A DNA stretch of 64,000 bases from Scilla litardierei (lineage: Eukaryota > Streptophyta > Magnoliopsida > Asparagales > Asparagaceae). Positions 43,313 to 54,714 of the stretch are shown in pieces (within the stretch, counting starts at the first letter, position 1; each line of letters begins with the position of its first letter). The position numbers and the translations under genes were made by a program. The stretch covers positions 10,593,860 to 10,657,859 of the forward strand of contig CM061130.1 in assembly GCA_030789695.1 (NCBI GenBank). Reading direction: 5' to 3'. The notes below the pieces were generated by a model. The model was not told where the DNA came from. It made no database searches and saw nothing but the letters and a program-made list of their open reading frames with translations.

Positions 43313-43765
43313 TCACTCGACCGAACAGATAGTTTACTCGGTCGAGTGAAGGATTGCACTCGCCCGAGTGAAACGGATACATACTGCCAATTTTTAATGT
43401 TCACTCGACCGAGCAATATAGTTCACTCAGCTGAGTGAAGGATTGCACTCGCCCGAGTGAAACGGATACACACTGCCAATTTTCAACGTTCACTTGGCTG
43501 AGCAAGGAAGTTCACTCGGTCGAGTGAGAAAACTCACTCGCCCAAGTGCGACAGGGATTTTCTTCCGAGAAGCGGCCAAGTTACTGGAAATTTTAAGAAG
43601 ACCCACTCGGCCAAGCATGATTTCTCACTCGGCCGAGTGAAGAAGCCCACTCGCCCGAGTCAGACAGAGCGACAGACCCCCAACTTTCCTAGACTTTCTG
43701 TCTTTTATTGGGTCTGTCACTCGGCCGAGTGACATAGGTCACTCTACCGAGTGATGCAGTCCGAC
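43313..43765 (+). repeat. Array of CACTCG-NC-CGAGTG palindromes in Athila-2 U3
   Basis: Fifteen or more half- or full sites such as CACTCGGCCGAGTG, CACTCGCCCGAGTG and CACTCGACCGAG. One 89-bp unit is tandemly duplicated (43351 and 43440). The array lies in the same place as the CCGATCGG arrays of Athila-1, with a different sequence but the same 14-bp palindromic form. Confidence 0.85.
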
Positions 43766-44191
43766 TGCTACGCAAATTTGGTTTTCTGGGCTGTGCAGGG
43801 GCAATTCTGTCAGGATTTTTTGGACGAATTTGGCTTGCATTTAAACCTAGTTTTATCCCTAGTTTTAGGAGAGACTTGAATTATTTTTTGACGGCTATTT
43901 CTTTTGTAAATCTCAGCTGGAGATCATAGACACGCAATTTGGTTTGTTCTTTCTTGCTAAAACTCTTATTTTTATGAATTGTTCTTTCTCTACAATGAAT
44001 TGTGCTATGATCTTATTTGTTATTATTTGTTATTTTGAGATTTCCATGATGATTTGTGAGTAGTTTCGTCGTTCTAGAGTATGGGGATGAACCCTATGGA
44101 CCCGATCTTTGAATTGTGATGAATAAATTGAATTGTTGCTAAGATTGAAGAAAGGTTAGGTTGTGATTGATTTATTGCGAGTAGCTAGGAA

Positions 44192-44503
44192 TTTCCATCG
44201 ATTGGGATTTGCAAGAGATTGGATCCCAATTGATGGGAAGGCCTAGATATTCGACTTAGGTTTATAATTGAGATTCTCTAGATTTGGTTTGCAAGAGATT
44301 GGACCAAAGCTAGGATTTTTATTATAAATCTATACTAATATTCGTTTGCAAGAGATTGGATGAATATGAACTATCATAACCTAGATCGTAGCTCGACTTT
44401 GCATGAGAGTGGGCTCGAGGTGCGATTGGACGATGATGTTGATCTTTATGCTAGTGGCTTAGGTTAGGGTTTGTACGAGAGTGGGCCCTAATCTAGGTTG
44501 CTA
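44192..44503 (+). ncRNA. Five iterated hairpins with conserved 16-nt loop (Athila-2 leader)
   Basis: H1 44192-44239: 16-bp stem with two G-U pairs, loop TTTGCAAGAGATTGGA. H2 44278-44313: stem CTAG.TTTGGT, same loop core, plus a perfect outer stem TTTATAAT/ATTATAAA (44261-44268, 44321-44328). H3 44338-44367: 7-bp stem ATATTCG/TGAATAT, same loop. H4 44385-44426: about 11 pairs, loop core TTTGCATGAGAGTGGG. H5 44452-44503: 18-bp stem with five G-U pairs, loop TTTGTACGAGAGTGGG. Stem sequences are unrelated while loops are kept. They lie between the promoter and the primer site, so they should be in the genomic RNA leader. A cis-acting RNA element of a retrotransposon, not an independent RNA gene. 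Confidence 0.75.
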
Positions 44504-44852
44504 TAGACCGGCAATAGCGCGAAAGCATGAGCTTGGTTCTACATTAAATTGCGACTAGTTCACCTACATTCAAGCTTTGCAATATTAAGATTCATGATTC
44601 ACAAGGATAAGTGACGATCCGTAGCGGGGATTTCCTATCCCTAGACGCTTTATTATATTGAATTCTATTTGCTATTTGAACGATTGTGACACTACTATCA
44701 AAACCATTCTTATTCCATCAATAGCTAGGTGATCAAAGTGGGATACTGTCAATTGTCCTCCCTGTGTTCGATACCCGATCGCCACTATGTCGTGCACTTG
44801 CGGTAAAACTACAGTCGTTTTCCGGGTGTATATCCAGGCGCGATCAAGTTTT

Positions 44853-44870
44853 TGGCGTCGTTACCGGGGA
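44853..44870 (+). other. Primer-binding site (tRNA-Asp type), Athila-2
   Basis: TGGCGTCGTTACCGGGGA, two mismatches from the Athila-1 primer site, six bases after the LTR. Confidence 0.8.
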
Positions 44871-44981
44871 GGCGACGGTATTTTATTCTTTTTACTTAGC
44901 TATTTCTTTTTATTTTATTATTTTCACTCTTCTATTCCTCTATTGTGCTAACAATTCCATCAAGACTCTCTTTTTCTGTGC

Positions 44982-46738
44982 ATGTACAAGAGATCGAAGG
45001 TACGTCAAGAAGATATATTATTTGATCCCGAGATCGAGCGTACAGCAAGGAGGCTTAGAGTCGAGAGGAGACTTGCTATAGAGGAAGATCATATGACCGC
45101 TCCAAAGACACCAGAGGAGTTAGCGGCGCGCATGGCTAGGCTTGTCTCTATCCGAGATAGGCTATGGCCTAAGACTACTTCTACTAACTCTTCTATTGTG
45201 ATGCCAGAGTTGGCGGCAGACAAGAACTTTGAGCTTAAAACGGGACTTGTGGTGTTGATGCAACAAGACCCATTTCATGGGAACTCCCAAGAAAACCCAC
45301 ACTACCATTTACAGTTGTTATTGTCTAGATGTGCTAATTTTGAGATGCCCGGCGTGTCGGCCGACGCTATTCGACTGCGCCTCTTCCAATTTACTCTTCG
45401 AAACAAAGTATTGTATTGTGAGGATGCAAGCGGAGGGGATCTTTACCACTTGGGATGAGCTGGCGAGCGCATTTGTCAACAAGTTCTACCCGCCATCCAA
45501 GACCGTCAAGATAAGAAGCGCGCTCATGTCCTTCAAGCAAGGACATCAGGAAACTCTATTTGAGGCATGGGAGCGTTTCAAAGATCTCCAACACCAATGC
45601 CCCCATCATAGTATTGAAGCATGTGAACTTGTACATAGATTTTACAACGAATTGCAACCGATCACAAAGCAAATAATCGATGCAACCGCCAATGGAGCTA
45701 TTTTGTCTAAGACACCGGATGATGCTACGGCCTTACTTGAGGAGATGGCCTCAAATAACCAACAATGGGGCGACGAGAGGGGACATTCTTCGTCATCCTT
45801 GAAGCCAACAAGTATTTATGAGGCAAAGGCCGTAGCAGAGCTCTCTACAAAGTTTGATTCTCTCCACAAGGTCGTGGAGAGATTGGAGAAGTTGATTAGT
45901 GATCCGCATGGAACCCCCACTGCATCTACACCGGGAGAAAGTATGGGCGATTGGCAAGATCAAGCCCATGTTATGTATGTTGGAGGAGAGCAAGGAGAAG
46001 GAGCTACGAAGCAAATCCAATATGTTGCGGGAAGCACTGGCTATTGGGCAAACCCGGCTACGAGGAATCACCTGGGGTTTTCATATGCTAATAATGATGG
46101 AGCCTTGAATCCACCACCGCAACAACCACAAGTTCGGCCTCCACAACAACCGCAATATCAACCGAGAGGACCCCAACAACAAAACTTTCCACCAAGGCAA
46201 CAAGCGGGACCATATAGACCATCGGTGGTACAATCAAGGATGGAGAGCTCCTAATCCACCTCAAGCACCGCCGAGGTCGGGCCATGAAGCAAGGGTTGAT
46301 GAATTCATGGCCGAACAAAAGAAGGTAAATGCTAGATTGACGGCCCAACAAGACTCCCTCAACACCGTCGTGGCACAATTATCGAAGCAAATAGCGTTGC
46401 TCAATAAGAACACTCAACAATTGCCGGCTCAACCGGAGCAAAACCCACGGAGCAATACCGGCCACATCAATGCGGTGGTGGCGGTAACTACTAGGGGTGG
46501 GAAGGACACTACCCCCGCCATGATTCAAACCAAGGAGCTGAGGGAAGAAATTTGGATGACAAGGAGCCGGTCAATGAAGAGGAGTGCGCAAAAGAGCCAA
46601 ACGAGGGTGAAAAATCTGAAATTGAAAAGCCACGAGAGGAGCGCAACTATATGCCACCGGTACCCTTCCCACAACGATTGGCAAAGGCAAAGATTGATAA
46701 GCGGCTCGCCAAATTTCTGGAGTACTTGCGAGGAGTGA
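44982..46738 (+). pseudogene. gag: Athila-2 gag, frameshifted
   Basis: Starts at ATG 44982 (MYKRSKVRQEDILFDPEIE). The gag domain blocks are LVVLMQQDPFHGN, LRLFQFTLRNK, TWDELASAFVNKFYPPSKT, LFEAWERFKDLQHQCPHH and VHRFYNELQPITKQIIDATANGA. A Gln/Pro-rich region follows (46110-46250). A frameshift near 45405-45430 separates the first two frames. A second break near 46250 ends the frame, and a third frame (46307-46738) carries the C-terminal VNARLTAQQDSLN and the conserved PVPFPQRLAKAKI linker. The protease would follow but is cut off at 46752. About 30-40 percent similar to Athila-1 gag by eye. Confidence 0.82.
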
Positions 46739-46752
46739 GCCTAAATATCCCT

Positions 46753-48421
46753 TGACGTGCGTTTATATTTCATATATTCACGCACGTTTTCTTCCGTGTT
46801 TTTCCGCTATTTTCTGCCGTCTTGAATTTATTTTCTCGTGTTTTCTTGTTTTCTTTCACTTTTCCGTATTTTTGTATGTTTGTAGAGTTTGACGGCATAT
46901 GGGACATAAAACGACGATATCATGAGTCCCCGAAGCAACAGGAGGAGTCACGCGTGATCCAGGGGGTCAAATGACGAAGATCGCATCTTTCAGCCCCCCA
47001 CCCGATCGGTTGGACACAGCCAACCGATCGGGTGATGCACACGTGCACGACCCGGTCAACCGCTGAAGCGACGAAGGTATCAACCGATCGGGTCACCGCC
47101 CGGTTCAACCGACTGATATCTTTGGAAACTGGAGCTGAAACTCAACCGATCGGGTGATCTTCACCCGATCGGTTCACCTATAGCCGTTTCCCGAAGAAGA
47201 CGACCCGGAGAGCTCACCCGACCGTCAGCAGACCGTGCCAAAATGCCCGAAGTTACTGTCTTCTGGATCAACAATTCCAACCGATCGGTTGATTTATCAA
47301 CCGATCGGTTCACCCGACGACGATCAAGATCCAAACGACGAGCAGCTTCTATCAACCGACCATGTCGTCTGACCTGGTGAAGTCTCGAAGATGGCTGCCG
47401 AAGTTCGTAGCAGGTCACCCAATCAGGTGATTCTTCACCCGATCAGGTGATGTCGTTTTCTATATATACAGAACCTAGGTTTCCAGCTTCGGGAGAGTTG
47501 TTATTTTTGCTGTTTTTTCTCTCTCTTGACCGCTGTAATTATTCAGATATTAGTAAGTTGTCTGATCTTTGTTAAACTTTAATATAGTGTTATTTGCATT
47601 GCTCTTACTACTTTTCAATCGTCTGATCATGTTTCTAACGGTCAATTTTGATTTAGATTTCTTTTTAGTAAATATGTGTGAGTAGTTCTCAAATCTGGGA
47701 TTTTGGTGGAAACCCCTTCGTGGGTTCTCCCCGATGTGTCCATAGAACTAGGAAATCGATAGGGACTAGGAATCTATCGGTTACGCGGGGTGTTTTATTG
47801 TCATCGGCGGGAAAAAGACCGACTTTGACCGTTGGGCTAAGGGGGAATAAACTTGGCGGTTGACTCCCTAGCCAAAGCTCACGCCCTTAGCGTAGACGTC
47901 GAATCCTAGCACGCGGGAGCGGCAGGATGAGACGTTGGGAGTTATCGTTGCGAGCTTAGGGCTCCCGGAGTCGGTCAATGTCAATGGACATGGGAATGCC
48001 CACTGACCGAACCCGGGTAGTCCGGTGTATCATCCTGGGCACCGATCGGAATATCGGGCCCATGGGACGCTGGTATCACTCTTAGAGGCAGCGTCTCACC
48101 ATTTGACCTAATTCCGATCGTTTTCCTATCCATAGGCCGTGTTGGCGAGAATCACACGATAGGGCGGAAACCGAAGTCTCGGGTTTCCCTTTATATCGTT
48201 TATCCCTCGCATTCTATTTTCCGTGATAACACATCTACCGATTCGGGCTAGCTCGCCCATGGGGTGAATCTGTTCCTTCTTGACACAAGCACAACCACGC
48301 CTCCCTGAGTTCGACCCCCAAGCCACACTACAACACCGTGCGCTTGCGGTTATAAATATTTAAATCTCACGCCCCCAATCATATATTGAACACATCTGAC
48401 ACGCACATCGAGGGGACGTCA
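46753..48421 (+). mobile_element. Array LTR 1
   Basis: TGACGTGCG to ACGTCA, 1669 bp, related to the 1577-bp Athila-1 LTR but clearly another subfamily. Palindromic array 46998-47450, TATA box TATATATA at 47461-47468. Leader hairpin 47971-48010, with one A-C mismatch in its stem. Confidence 0.88.
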
Positions 48422-48428
48422 AGATTTA

Positions 48429-48446
48429 TGGCGCCGTTACCGGGGA
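48429..48446 (+). other. Primer-binding site, array copy 1
   Basis: TGGCGCCGTTACCGGGGA, seven bases after the LTR. Confidence 0.8.
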
Positions 48447-48614
48447 GGCAACATGATTGTTATTTTAGGATCTCATGAACCTTTGAGTCTAGCTCTCATC
48501 CCTATCTCGCGATAATTTTCGCATTCTTCCTTTTCACTTTTATTTTCTTATTTTTATTTTCTATTTTATCTATTTCCTTCCCACTTCTCGCTTCACGGGT
48601 GTTTGTTGTTTTTC

Positions 48615-49639
48615 ATGCGTAGGAGTTCAAGAAGTCTCGACGACTTGATTCCCGTTGATCCGGAGATAAACGCCACCCTAAGGCGTTTTGCTGCAGGGAA
48701 GCGAAGAAGAGAAGATCCTGAGACCATGGGGAGAGCACCTCACCTCACAAGTCCCTGCTAGAGTACTCGATGCCATCCATCGAGTCCACCTCCGCTATCC
48801 GTCCTCCTGCTATTACGGCGCAAAGCTTCGAGCTTAAGCCGTCTTTGGTGACGTGGATCCAGCAGGATCAATTTTCGGGTGCACCCATGGAGAGCCCCAT
48901 CGAATATTTGGACTCCTTCTTGGAGAAATGTGACACCTTCCGGATAAACGGTGTCACAACTGAGGCAATCCTTCTGAAGCTATTCCCCTTCTCTCTGCGA
49001 GATAAGGCCAAGCTGTGGCTTAGGGGGAAGGACCCAAATACGTTCAACACTTGGGAGAAGCTTTCAAACGCTTTTCTGACAAAGTTCTTTCCTCCGGGGA
49101 AGACCATGAAGCTGAGGAGTGAGATCTCCTCCTTCTCCCAAGCCAGCCACGAGTCCCTGCATGAAGCTTGGACAAGATTTAAAGAGATGCATCGAAGATG
49201 CCCTCATCACGAGCTTCCCAAGTGCCTGATAATTAATCTGTTCTACAACGGATTGAGGGATGATTTGAAATCGTCGATGGACGCCGTGGCTGGAGGGTCT
49301 TTCATGTCCAGAAGTGAAGAAGATGCCGGGAACATTCTAGAAAATATGGCATCTAACAATGAGCGGTGGTGTGACGAGAGAGCCACACCTAGATCTGGGG
49401 GAATCCACAGGGTCAAAGACGTCGACAAATTATCCAGCAAGTTTGACTTGCTGTCGACCCAGATCTCCGCATTGATGGTAGGAGCCGGTGGCACCGGTAC
49501 ACAACATATTGCAGCGGTGGAGGCCGAAGTCTTGGGAGACTTCGAGGGTGGTGGCATCTCACCACCGTTGGACCAAGCGAGCGCACTATTCTACAATCCT
49601 ACGGGAAATGCGTCGTATCCACCACGATCCCCCGGATGA
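48615..49639 (+). pseudogene. gag: Athila-1-type gag, array copy 1, truncated
   Basis: ATG 48615 (MRRSSRSLDDLIPVD). One G lost near 48727 causes an early frameshift. The frame is regained for 289 codons (48770-49639) with the gag blocks FLEKCDTFRINGV, SLRDKAKLWLRGK and KFFPPGKT. It ends at a deletion junction near 49625 that joins gag directly to the PPDDPRCNV tail. A second junction near 49700 removes most of that tail. No protease remains. Confidence 0.82.
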
Positions 49640-49913
49640 TCCAAGATGTAACGTGCTGGAGTTAGAAGAAGAGAGAGTTGTGGAGGAAAGCTCCTGGGAA
49701 ACCCCCGTCCACCTTGAATATCATCAACGGGCGTCGAGCAAACGACGTTAAACAAAAGCGCTTCATGGGCGGCAACCCATGCTCTAAAACTTTTATCTTC
49801 GTTTTTAGGATTTTTATTATCTTTATTTTTTCTATTTTAATAATTAAATTCAGCCGCGGGATCAACCGTCGAGGAACTTAGGGCATTCGTGAATTTTTGC
49901 AGGAAACAAGCCC
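49640..49913 (+). other. Post-gag segment, array copy 1
   Basis: Residual polyprotein tail (49640-49700), then the GGGCGTCGAGCAAACGACG segment and stem-loop CATGGG-CGGCAA-CCCATG (49764-49781). The T-rich sequence after it is non-coding. Confidence 0.6.
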
Positions 49914-50258
49914 TCACCCGATCGGGTGACTACTCAACCGATCGGGTGAGACGTATCAGACAATGGCCGTATCTGAGCTCCAACGAACCGGTCGGGTGAA
50001 GCAAGCAGAGACCGGGTGACAGACAGTGTGATCTGTGCAGAAGTCTCGGGAATTTTGGGGAGTTGATCAACCGATCGGGTGAAGCTAAGCATGACTGGGT
50101 GGAAGACCGGGTGAGCTGTACTAAACTTTCGGGAAAAAGTGTGAAGCGACGAACCGATCAGTTGAGTTCTCAATCGATCGGGTCGCCTGTAGCCAACTTT
50201 CAGCAAAAATTTTGACCTAAAAGTCAACCGATCAGGTAACATTTCACCCGATCGGTTC
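49914..50258 (+). repeat. Internal palindromic array, array copy 1
   Basis: CACCCGATCGGGTG and CAACCGATCGGGTG-type sites, ending 11 bp before a TATATAA box at 50270-50276. Confidence 0.8.
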
Positions 50259-50269
50259 GACTTAAACTC

Positions 50270-50276
50270 TATATAA
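50270..50276 (+). promoter_or_regulatory. Internal TATA box, array copy 1
   Basis: TATATAA in the same position as 19764-19771 and 58005-58011. Confidence 0.6.
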
Positions 50277-50694
50277 GCCCGACCCCCTCACCCGTTCATA
50301 TCCCTCGCCCGACCCCGATTCCTTCTCGACCGATTCGACTTCCTCTCCTTCAACCGTCCTTGTTCATCCTCTCAACCGGTCACAAACCTCCCCCAATCGA
50401 TCCATCAACTCACTTTCTCCATCTCTCCATCTCTCCATCAATCTCTCTCCCTCTCCCATCAATTTCACCCCCCCCGCAAAAGCCCTAATTTTCGCCCATT
50501 TCCCCCCATTTTCGAAATTTGCTGAAAGGAGTTGTCGCTGATTCACACTACATCCCGTTGCGTTGCGTTGGGACCTATACGAGCAAGGATCTTCATCTAG
50601 CTTGGGTAACTTCGCTCCTCAGCTCAATTTTATATTTTACCCTAAAATTTCATTTTGCTCGATTGCCGTGTTAGTGTGTATTCATCGTATCTTG

Positions 50695-50696
<2 letters not shown>

Positions 50697-50725
<29 letters not shown>

Positions 50726-50726
50726 G
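50697..50726 (+). repeat. CA microsatellite
   Basis: About 14 CA units just before the accessory ORF start. Related copies have only short CA or CTCA runs here. Confidence 0.9.
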
Positions 50727-50737
50727 ACTCCTGCACA

Positions 50738-51016
50738 ATGCCTCCTCGCTGTGCTAAACCCACCAACGCCAGCACGTCCAACCCTAGACTAACCCGACGT
50801 GCTCGTCGCACACAATCCCCCACCCAACCCACCACAACCACCAATTCATCCACCACCCCACGCCCCTCTGACCCCGTTTACATTGGCGACACCGAATACC
50901 AGGTGTTATTCCATGACGACGACCAAGCTGACCGGTTCATGTCCATGCTCCTCCTAGCAGGAGTTGGTGGTCAGGCAACTCAGCAGTCAGTCGAGCGTGA
51001 CCTACCTGTCCTTTAA
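50738..51016 (+). pseudogene. Accessory ORF, array copy 1, truncated by a stop
   Basis: Same MPPR start and core (DDDQADRFMSMLLLAGVGGQ) as the copy at 58453, but a CAA to TAA change stops it after 92 codons at LPVL. Beyond the stop the sequence still reads as the conserved SLIRHIRTDSPDVSELDI block to about 51140. Function unknown. Confidence 0.7.
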
Positions 51017-51140
51017 AGCCTCATTCGTCACATTCGCACTGACTCACCCGATGTTTCCGAGCTTGACATCCTCCCCCCCACCACTCCTGGTCCTCAGCAC
51101 AGGGCCCCATCACCACCCCCAGAGGGTGGTGCCTCTGCTT

Positions 51141-52853
51141 GATATATTCCCATCAAGGTTTTGCCTCCCCCTATTTTTACTACCCATCTGTCTTTGCGGT
51201 GCTCTGCTTTACCACAGCTAGGGGGAGGACCCATCCACGCATCAGGTCCCTTCTTTTTTTCATTCTTTTCTTTTATTGACCTCCCCCTTGCATATCTCTG
51301 CATATTCACGATCACATCATATCGCTAGCACTGTCACGTCTAGCTTGGGGGAAGTCAACTTTTTCTGTGTGCTGTCGTGTGTCGTTTTTCTTTGTGTGTT
51401 TGTTTATTTTTCGTGTGGTGTGATTTTTATTTTTATTCTTCTTTTCAGTTTTGACTGTGTGATTTTCTTGTTTTTCGTGTCTTTTTGTGTCTTCTCCCCC
51501 ATATTCATTGCCCTCCCGTATTTAATTCTATTGCATTGAGGGTAATGCAAGTTTCAGCTTGGGGGAGTCGCACCTCATGCGTCATTTGTCTCTTTTTCTT
51601 TCTTATTTGAGTCGTTTTTCTCCGTGTTTTTCTTTTTCTTTTTCTTTTCTTCTTTTTATCTCTTTCTCCTAGAGATGAACCCTATGATGAATTGCCACGA
51701 AAATCACACGCACACCTAGCACGGCTTCGATAATCACATTCACTAGCCTTAGGAAGTCGAGTCCTCTTGCATTTCATGCATCGCGGGTCCACTTAGCTTT
51801 TATGTGTGTCGTGTGTCGTGACTAGAGTTGGGTGTGCTTCTACTTTGTGATTGTGTTTTATATACCTGACCAGGAATGACCCCTAGATTATCATGCTTCG
51901 ATTTGAATATGCGGTATTTGCCTATCTTGTCTGCTTCTATATGCATGTTATATGTTTATATCGTATGCTTCAATTCGCATGTGTCGGGATTCCATAATTA
52001 AGGACTAGGATAACTCATTTAGCCCATGCTCTAATTAGCGAGAAATATCTCCTTTGCCCAAGTGTTTAGATTCCGATTTCTTTTTTATATTACTTGGTGC
52101 AAATCCCCTCGTCGTGTACCGTTCTCCCACTTGGGAGAGTACACATGTATATATCCCAATATCCAAAAATCCAAAAAAAGGAGAGAAAAGAAAAACACAA
52201 AAAAGAAAAAAAAGAAAGAAAAAAGAAAAAAAATATGTATAGCCAAAAATCCAAAAAAATACAAATACCCTAAACCCAAAAATTTCCAGTGTGAATATTT
52301 TTCCTATCTACCGAGAATAAAGGGAAGGCGAGAGTTTGCACTGAGTGTTCTACTCCACATCATCTCAACCCCCATCGTTTTCGAAAACACTTGGCTTGGG
52401 AACTTTTTAGCTATTATCTAGGCTATAGTGTGGTGATTTCCTTAACCCTAGATGTGGAGTCCCTGACGCATGATATGTTTCGATTCCTGCTTTATTCTAA
52501 TGCATGCTTGAGCTATATATTCACTGCTTAATTCAAATCGAATCGATATTTGGGTCATTTCTTGGATTTGTGTATATGGAGCTTACTGCACGATGTAGAT
52601 AGTGACACCGACTGCTAGTACACGACCACACTCACTCGCGCTTCACCGCGAGGGCCCACGGCACTTGTCTGGACTCGTATTCCTTGGTTTAGTGATGTGA
52701 TTTGGCTTTTGTCTGCTTTGTGTGTCATTTTTGGTTTTGTTTGCCCTGACGGGCGATTTAGGATTTAGAGTTCTCTTCTTTCTCTCTTCCCTCCGAGCTC
52801 CTACTCTCACTCGTCTTCCTCGAGGACGAGGAAGGGTTCAGCTTGGGGGATTT
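51141..52853 (+). other. 3' untranslated region, array copy 1
   Basis: Non-coding. AGCTTGGGGGA motifs at 51342-51352 and 51556-51566 and the polypurine tract at 52840-52853. Hairpin with a G-U pair before the second motif, and CTTCCTCG-AGGA-CGAGGAAG at 52815-52834. An A-rich block lies at 52155-52285. Confidence 0.7.
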
Positions 52854-54522
52854 TGACGTGCGTTTATATTTCATATATTCACACATGTTTTCTTCCGTGT
52901 TTTTCCGCTATTTTCTGCCGTCTTGTATTCGTTTTCTCATGTTTTCTTGTTTTCTTTCACTTTTCCGTGTTTTTGTATGTTTGCAGGAGTTTGTCGGCGC
53001 AGGGGACATAAAACGACGATATCATGAGTCCACGAAGCAACATGAGGAGTCACGCGTGATCCAGGGGGTCAAACGACGAAGATCGCATCTTTCAGCCCCC
53101 CACCCGATCGGTTGGACACAGCCAACCGATCGGGTGATGCACGCGTGCATGACCCAGTCAGTCGCTGAAGCGACGAAGGTATCAACCGACCGGGTCACCG
53201 ACCGGTTCAAGCGACTGATCTCTCTGGAAACTGGAGATAAAACTCAACCGATCGGGTGATCTTCACCCGATCGGTTCACCTGTAGCCGTTTCCCCGAAGA
53301 AGACGACCCGGAGAGCACACTCGACCGTCAGTAGACCGTGCCAAAACGCCCGAAGTTACTGTCTTTTGGAGCAACAATTCCAACCGATCGGTTGATTTAT
53401 CAACCGATCGGTTCACCTGACGACGATCAAGATCCAAACGACGAGCAGCTTCCATCAACCGACCGTGTCGTCTGACCGGGTGAAGTCTCGAAGATGGCTG
53501 CCGAAGTTTGTAGCAGGTCACCCGATCGGGTGATTCTTCACCCGATCGGGTGATGTCGTTTTCTATATATACAGAACCTAGGTTTCCAGATTCGGGAGAG
53601 ATGTTATTTTTGCTGTTTTTCTCTCCTTGACGGCTGTAATTTTTCAGATATTAGTAAGTTGTCTGATCTTTGTTAAACTTTAATATAGTGTTATTTGCAT
53701 TGCTCTTACTACTTTTCAATCGTCTGACCATATTTCTAACGGTCGATTTTGATTTAGATTGCTTTTTAGTAAATATGTGTGAGTAGTTCCCAAATCTGGG
53801 ATTTTGGTGGAAACCCCTTCGTGGGTTCTCCCCGATGCGTCCATAGGACTAGGAAATCGATAGGGACTAGGAATCTATCGGTTACGCGGGGTGTTTTATT
53901 GTCATCAGCGGGAAAAAGACCGCCTTTGACCGTTGGGCCAAGGGGGAATAAAATTGGCGGTTGACTCCTTAGCCAAAGCTCACGCCCTTAGCGTAGACGT
54001 CGAATCCTAGCGCGCGGGAGCGGCAGGATGAGATGTTGGGAGTTATCATTGCGAGCTTAGTGCTCCCAGAGTCGGTCAGTGTTAATGGACATGGGAATAC
54101 CCACTGACCGAACCCGGGTAGTCCGGCGTATCATCCTGGGCACCGACCGGAATATCGGGCCCATGGGACGCTGGTATCACTCTTAGAGGCAACGTCTCAC
54201 CATTAGACCCTAATTCCGATCGTTTTCCTATCTATAGGCCGTGTTGGCCAGAATCGCACGATAAGGCAGAAACCGAAGTCCCGGGTTTCCCTTTATATCG
54301 TTTATCCCTTGCATTCTATTTTCCGTGACAACCCATCTACCGATTTGGGCTAGCTCACCCATGGGGTGAATCCAGTCCTTCTTGACACAAGAACAACCAC
54401 GCCTCCATGAGTTCGACCCCCAAGCCACACTACAACACCGTGCGCTTGCGGTTATAAATATTTAAATCTCACGCCCCAATCATATATTACACACATCTGA
54501 CACGCACATCGAGGGGACGTTA
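52854..54522 (+). mobile_element. Array LTR 2
   Basis: TGACGTGCG to ACGTTA (the last CA changed to TA), 1669 bp. Palindromic array 53100-53554, TATA box 53564-53571. Leader hairpin TCGGTCAGTG/CACTGACCGA at 54072-54111. Confidence 0.88.
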
Positions 54523-54529
54523 AGCTTTA

Positions 54530-54547
54530 TGGCGTCGTTGCCGGGGA
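54530..54547 (+). other. Primer-binding site, array copy 2
   Basis: TGGCGTCGTTGCCGGGGA, eight bases after the LTR end. Confidence 0.8.
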
Positions 54548-54714
54548 GGCAACGTGCTTGTAATTTTAGGATCTCATGAACCTTTGAGTCTGGCTCTCAT
54601 CCCTATCTCGTGATATTTTCACACTCTTCCTTTTCACTTTTATTTTCTTATTTTTATTTTCTATTTTATCTATTTCCTTCCCACTTCTCGCTTCACGGGT
54701 GTTTGTTGTTTTTC

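Larger units (their letters stand above)
43009..44846 (+). mobile_element. Athila-2 5' LTR
   Basis: TGATCGCTCC to GCGATCA, 1838 bp, followed six bases later by the primer site. The U5 motif CTCCCTGTGTTCGA and a CGTGCACTTGCGGT word match those in Athila-1. It has its own palindromic array and a leader with five iterated hairpins. The only TATA-like site is a weak TTTAAA at 43840-43845. Confidence 0.88.
43009..46752 (+). mobile_element. Athila-2: second Athila/Tat-lineage element, 5' part
   Basis: LTR, tRNA-Asp-like primer site and gag of a different family from Athila-1. It is cut at 46752 by the tandem Athila-1-type array and does not resume before the window ends. Confidence 0.85.
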
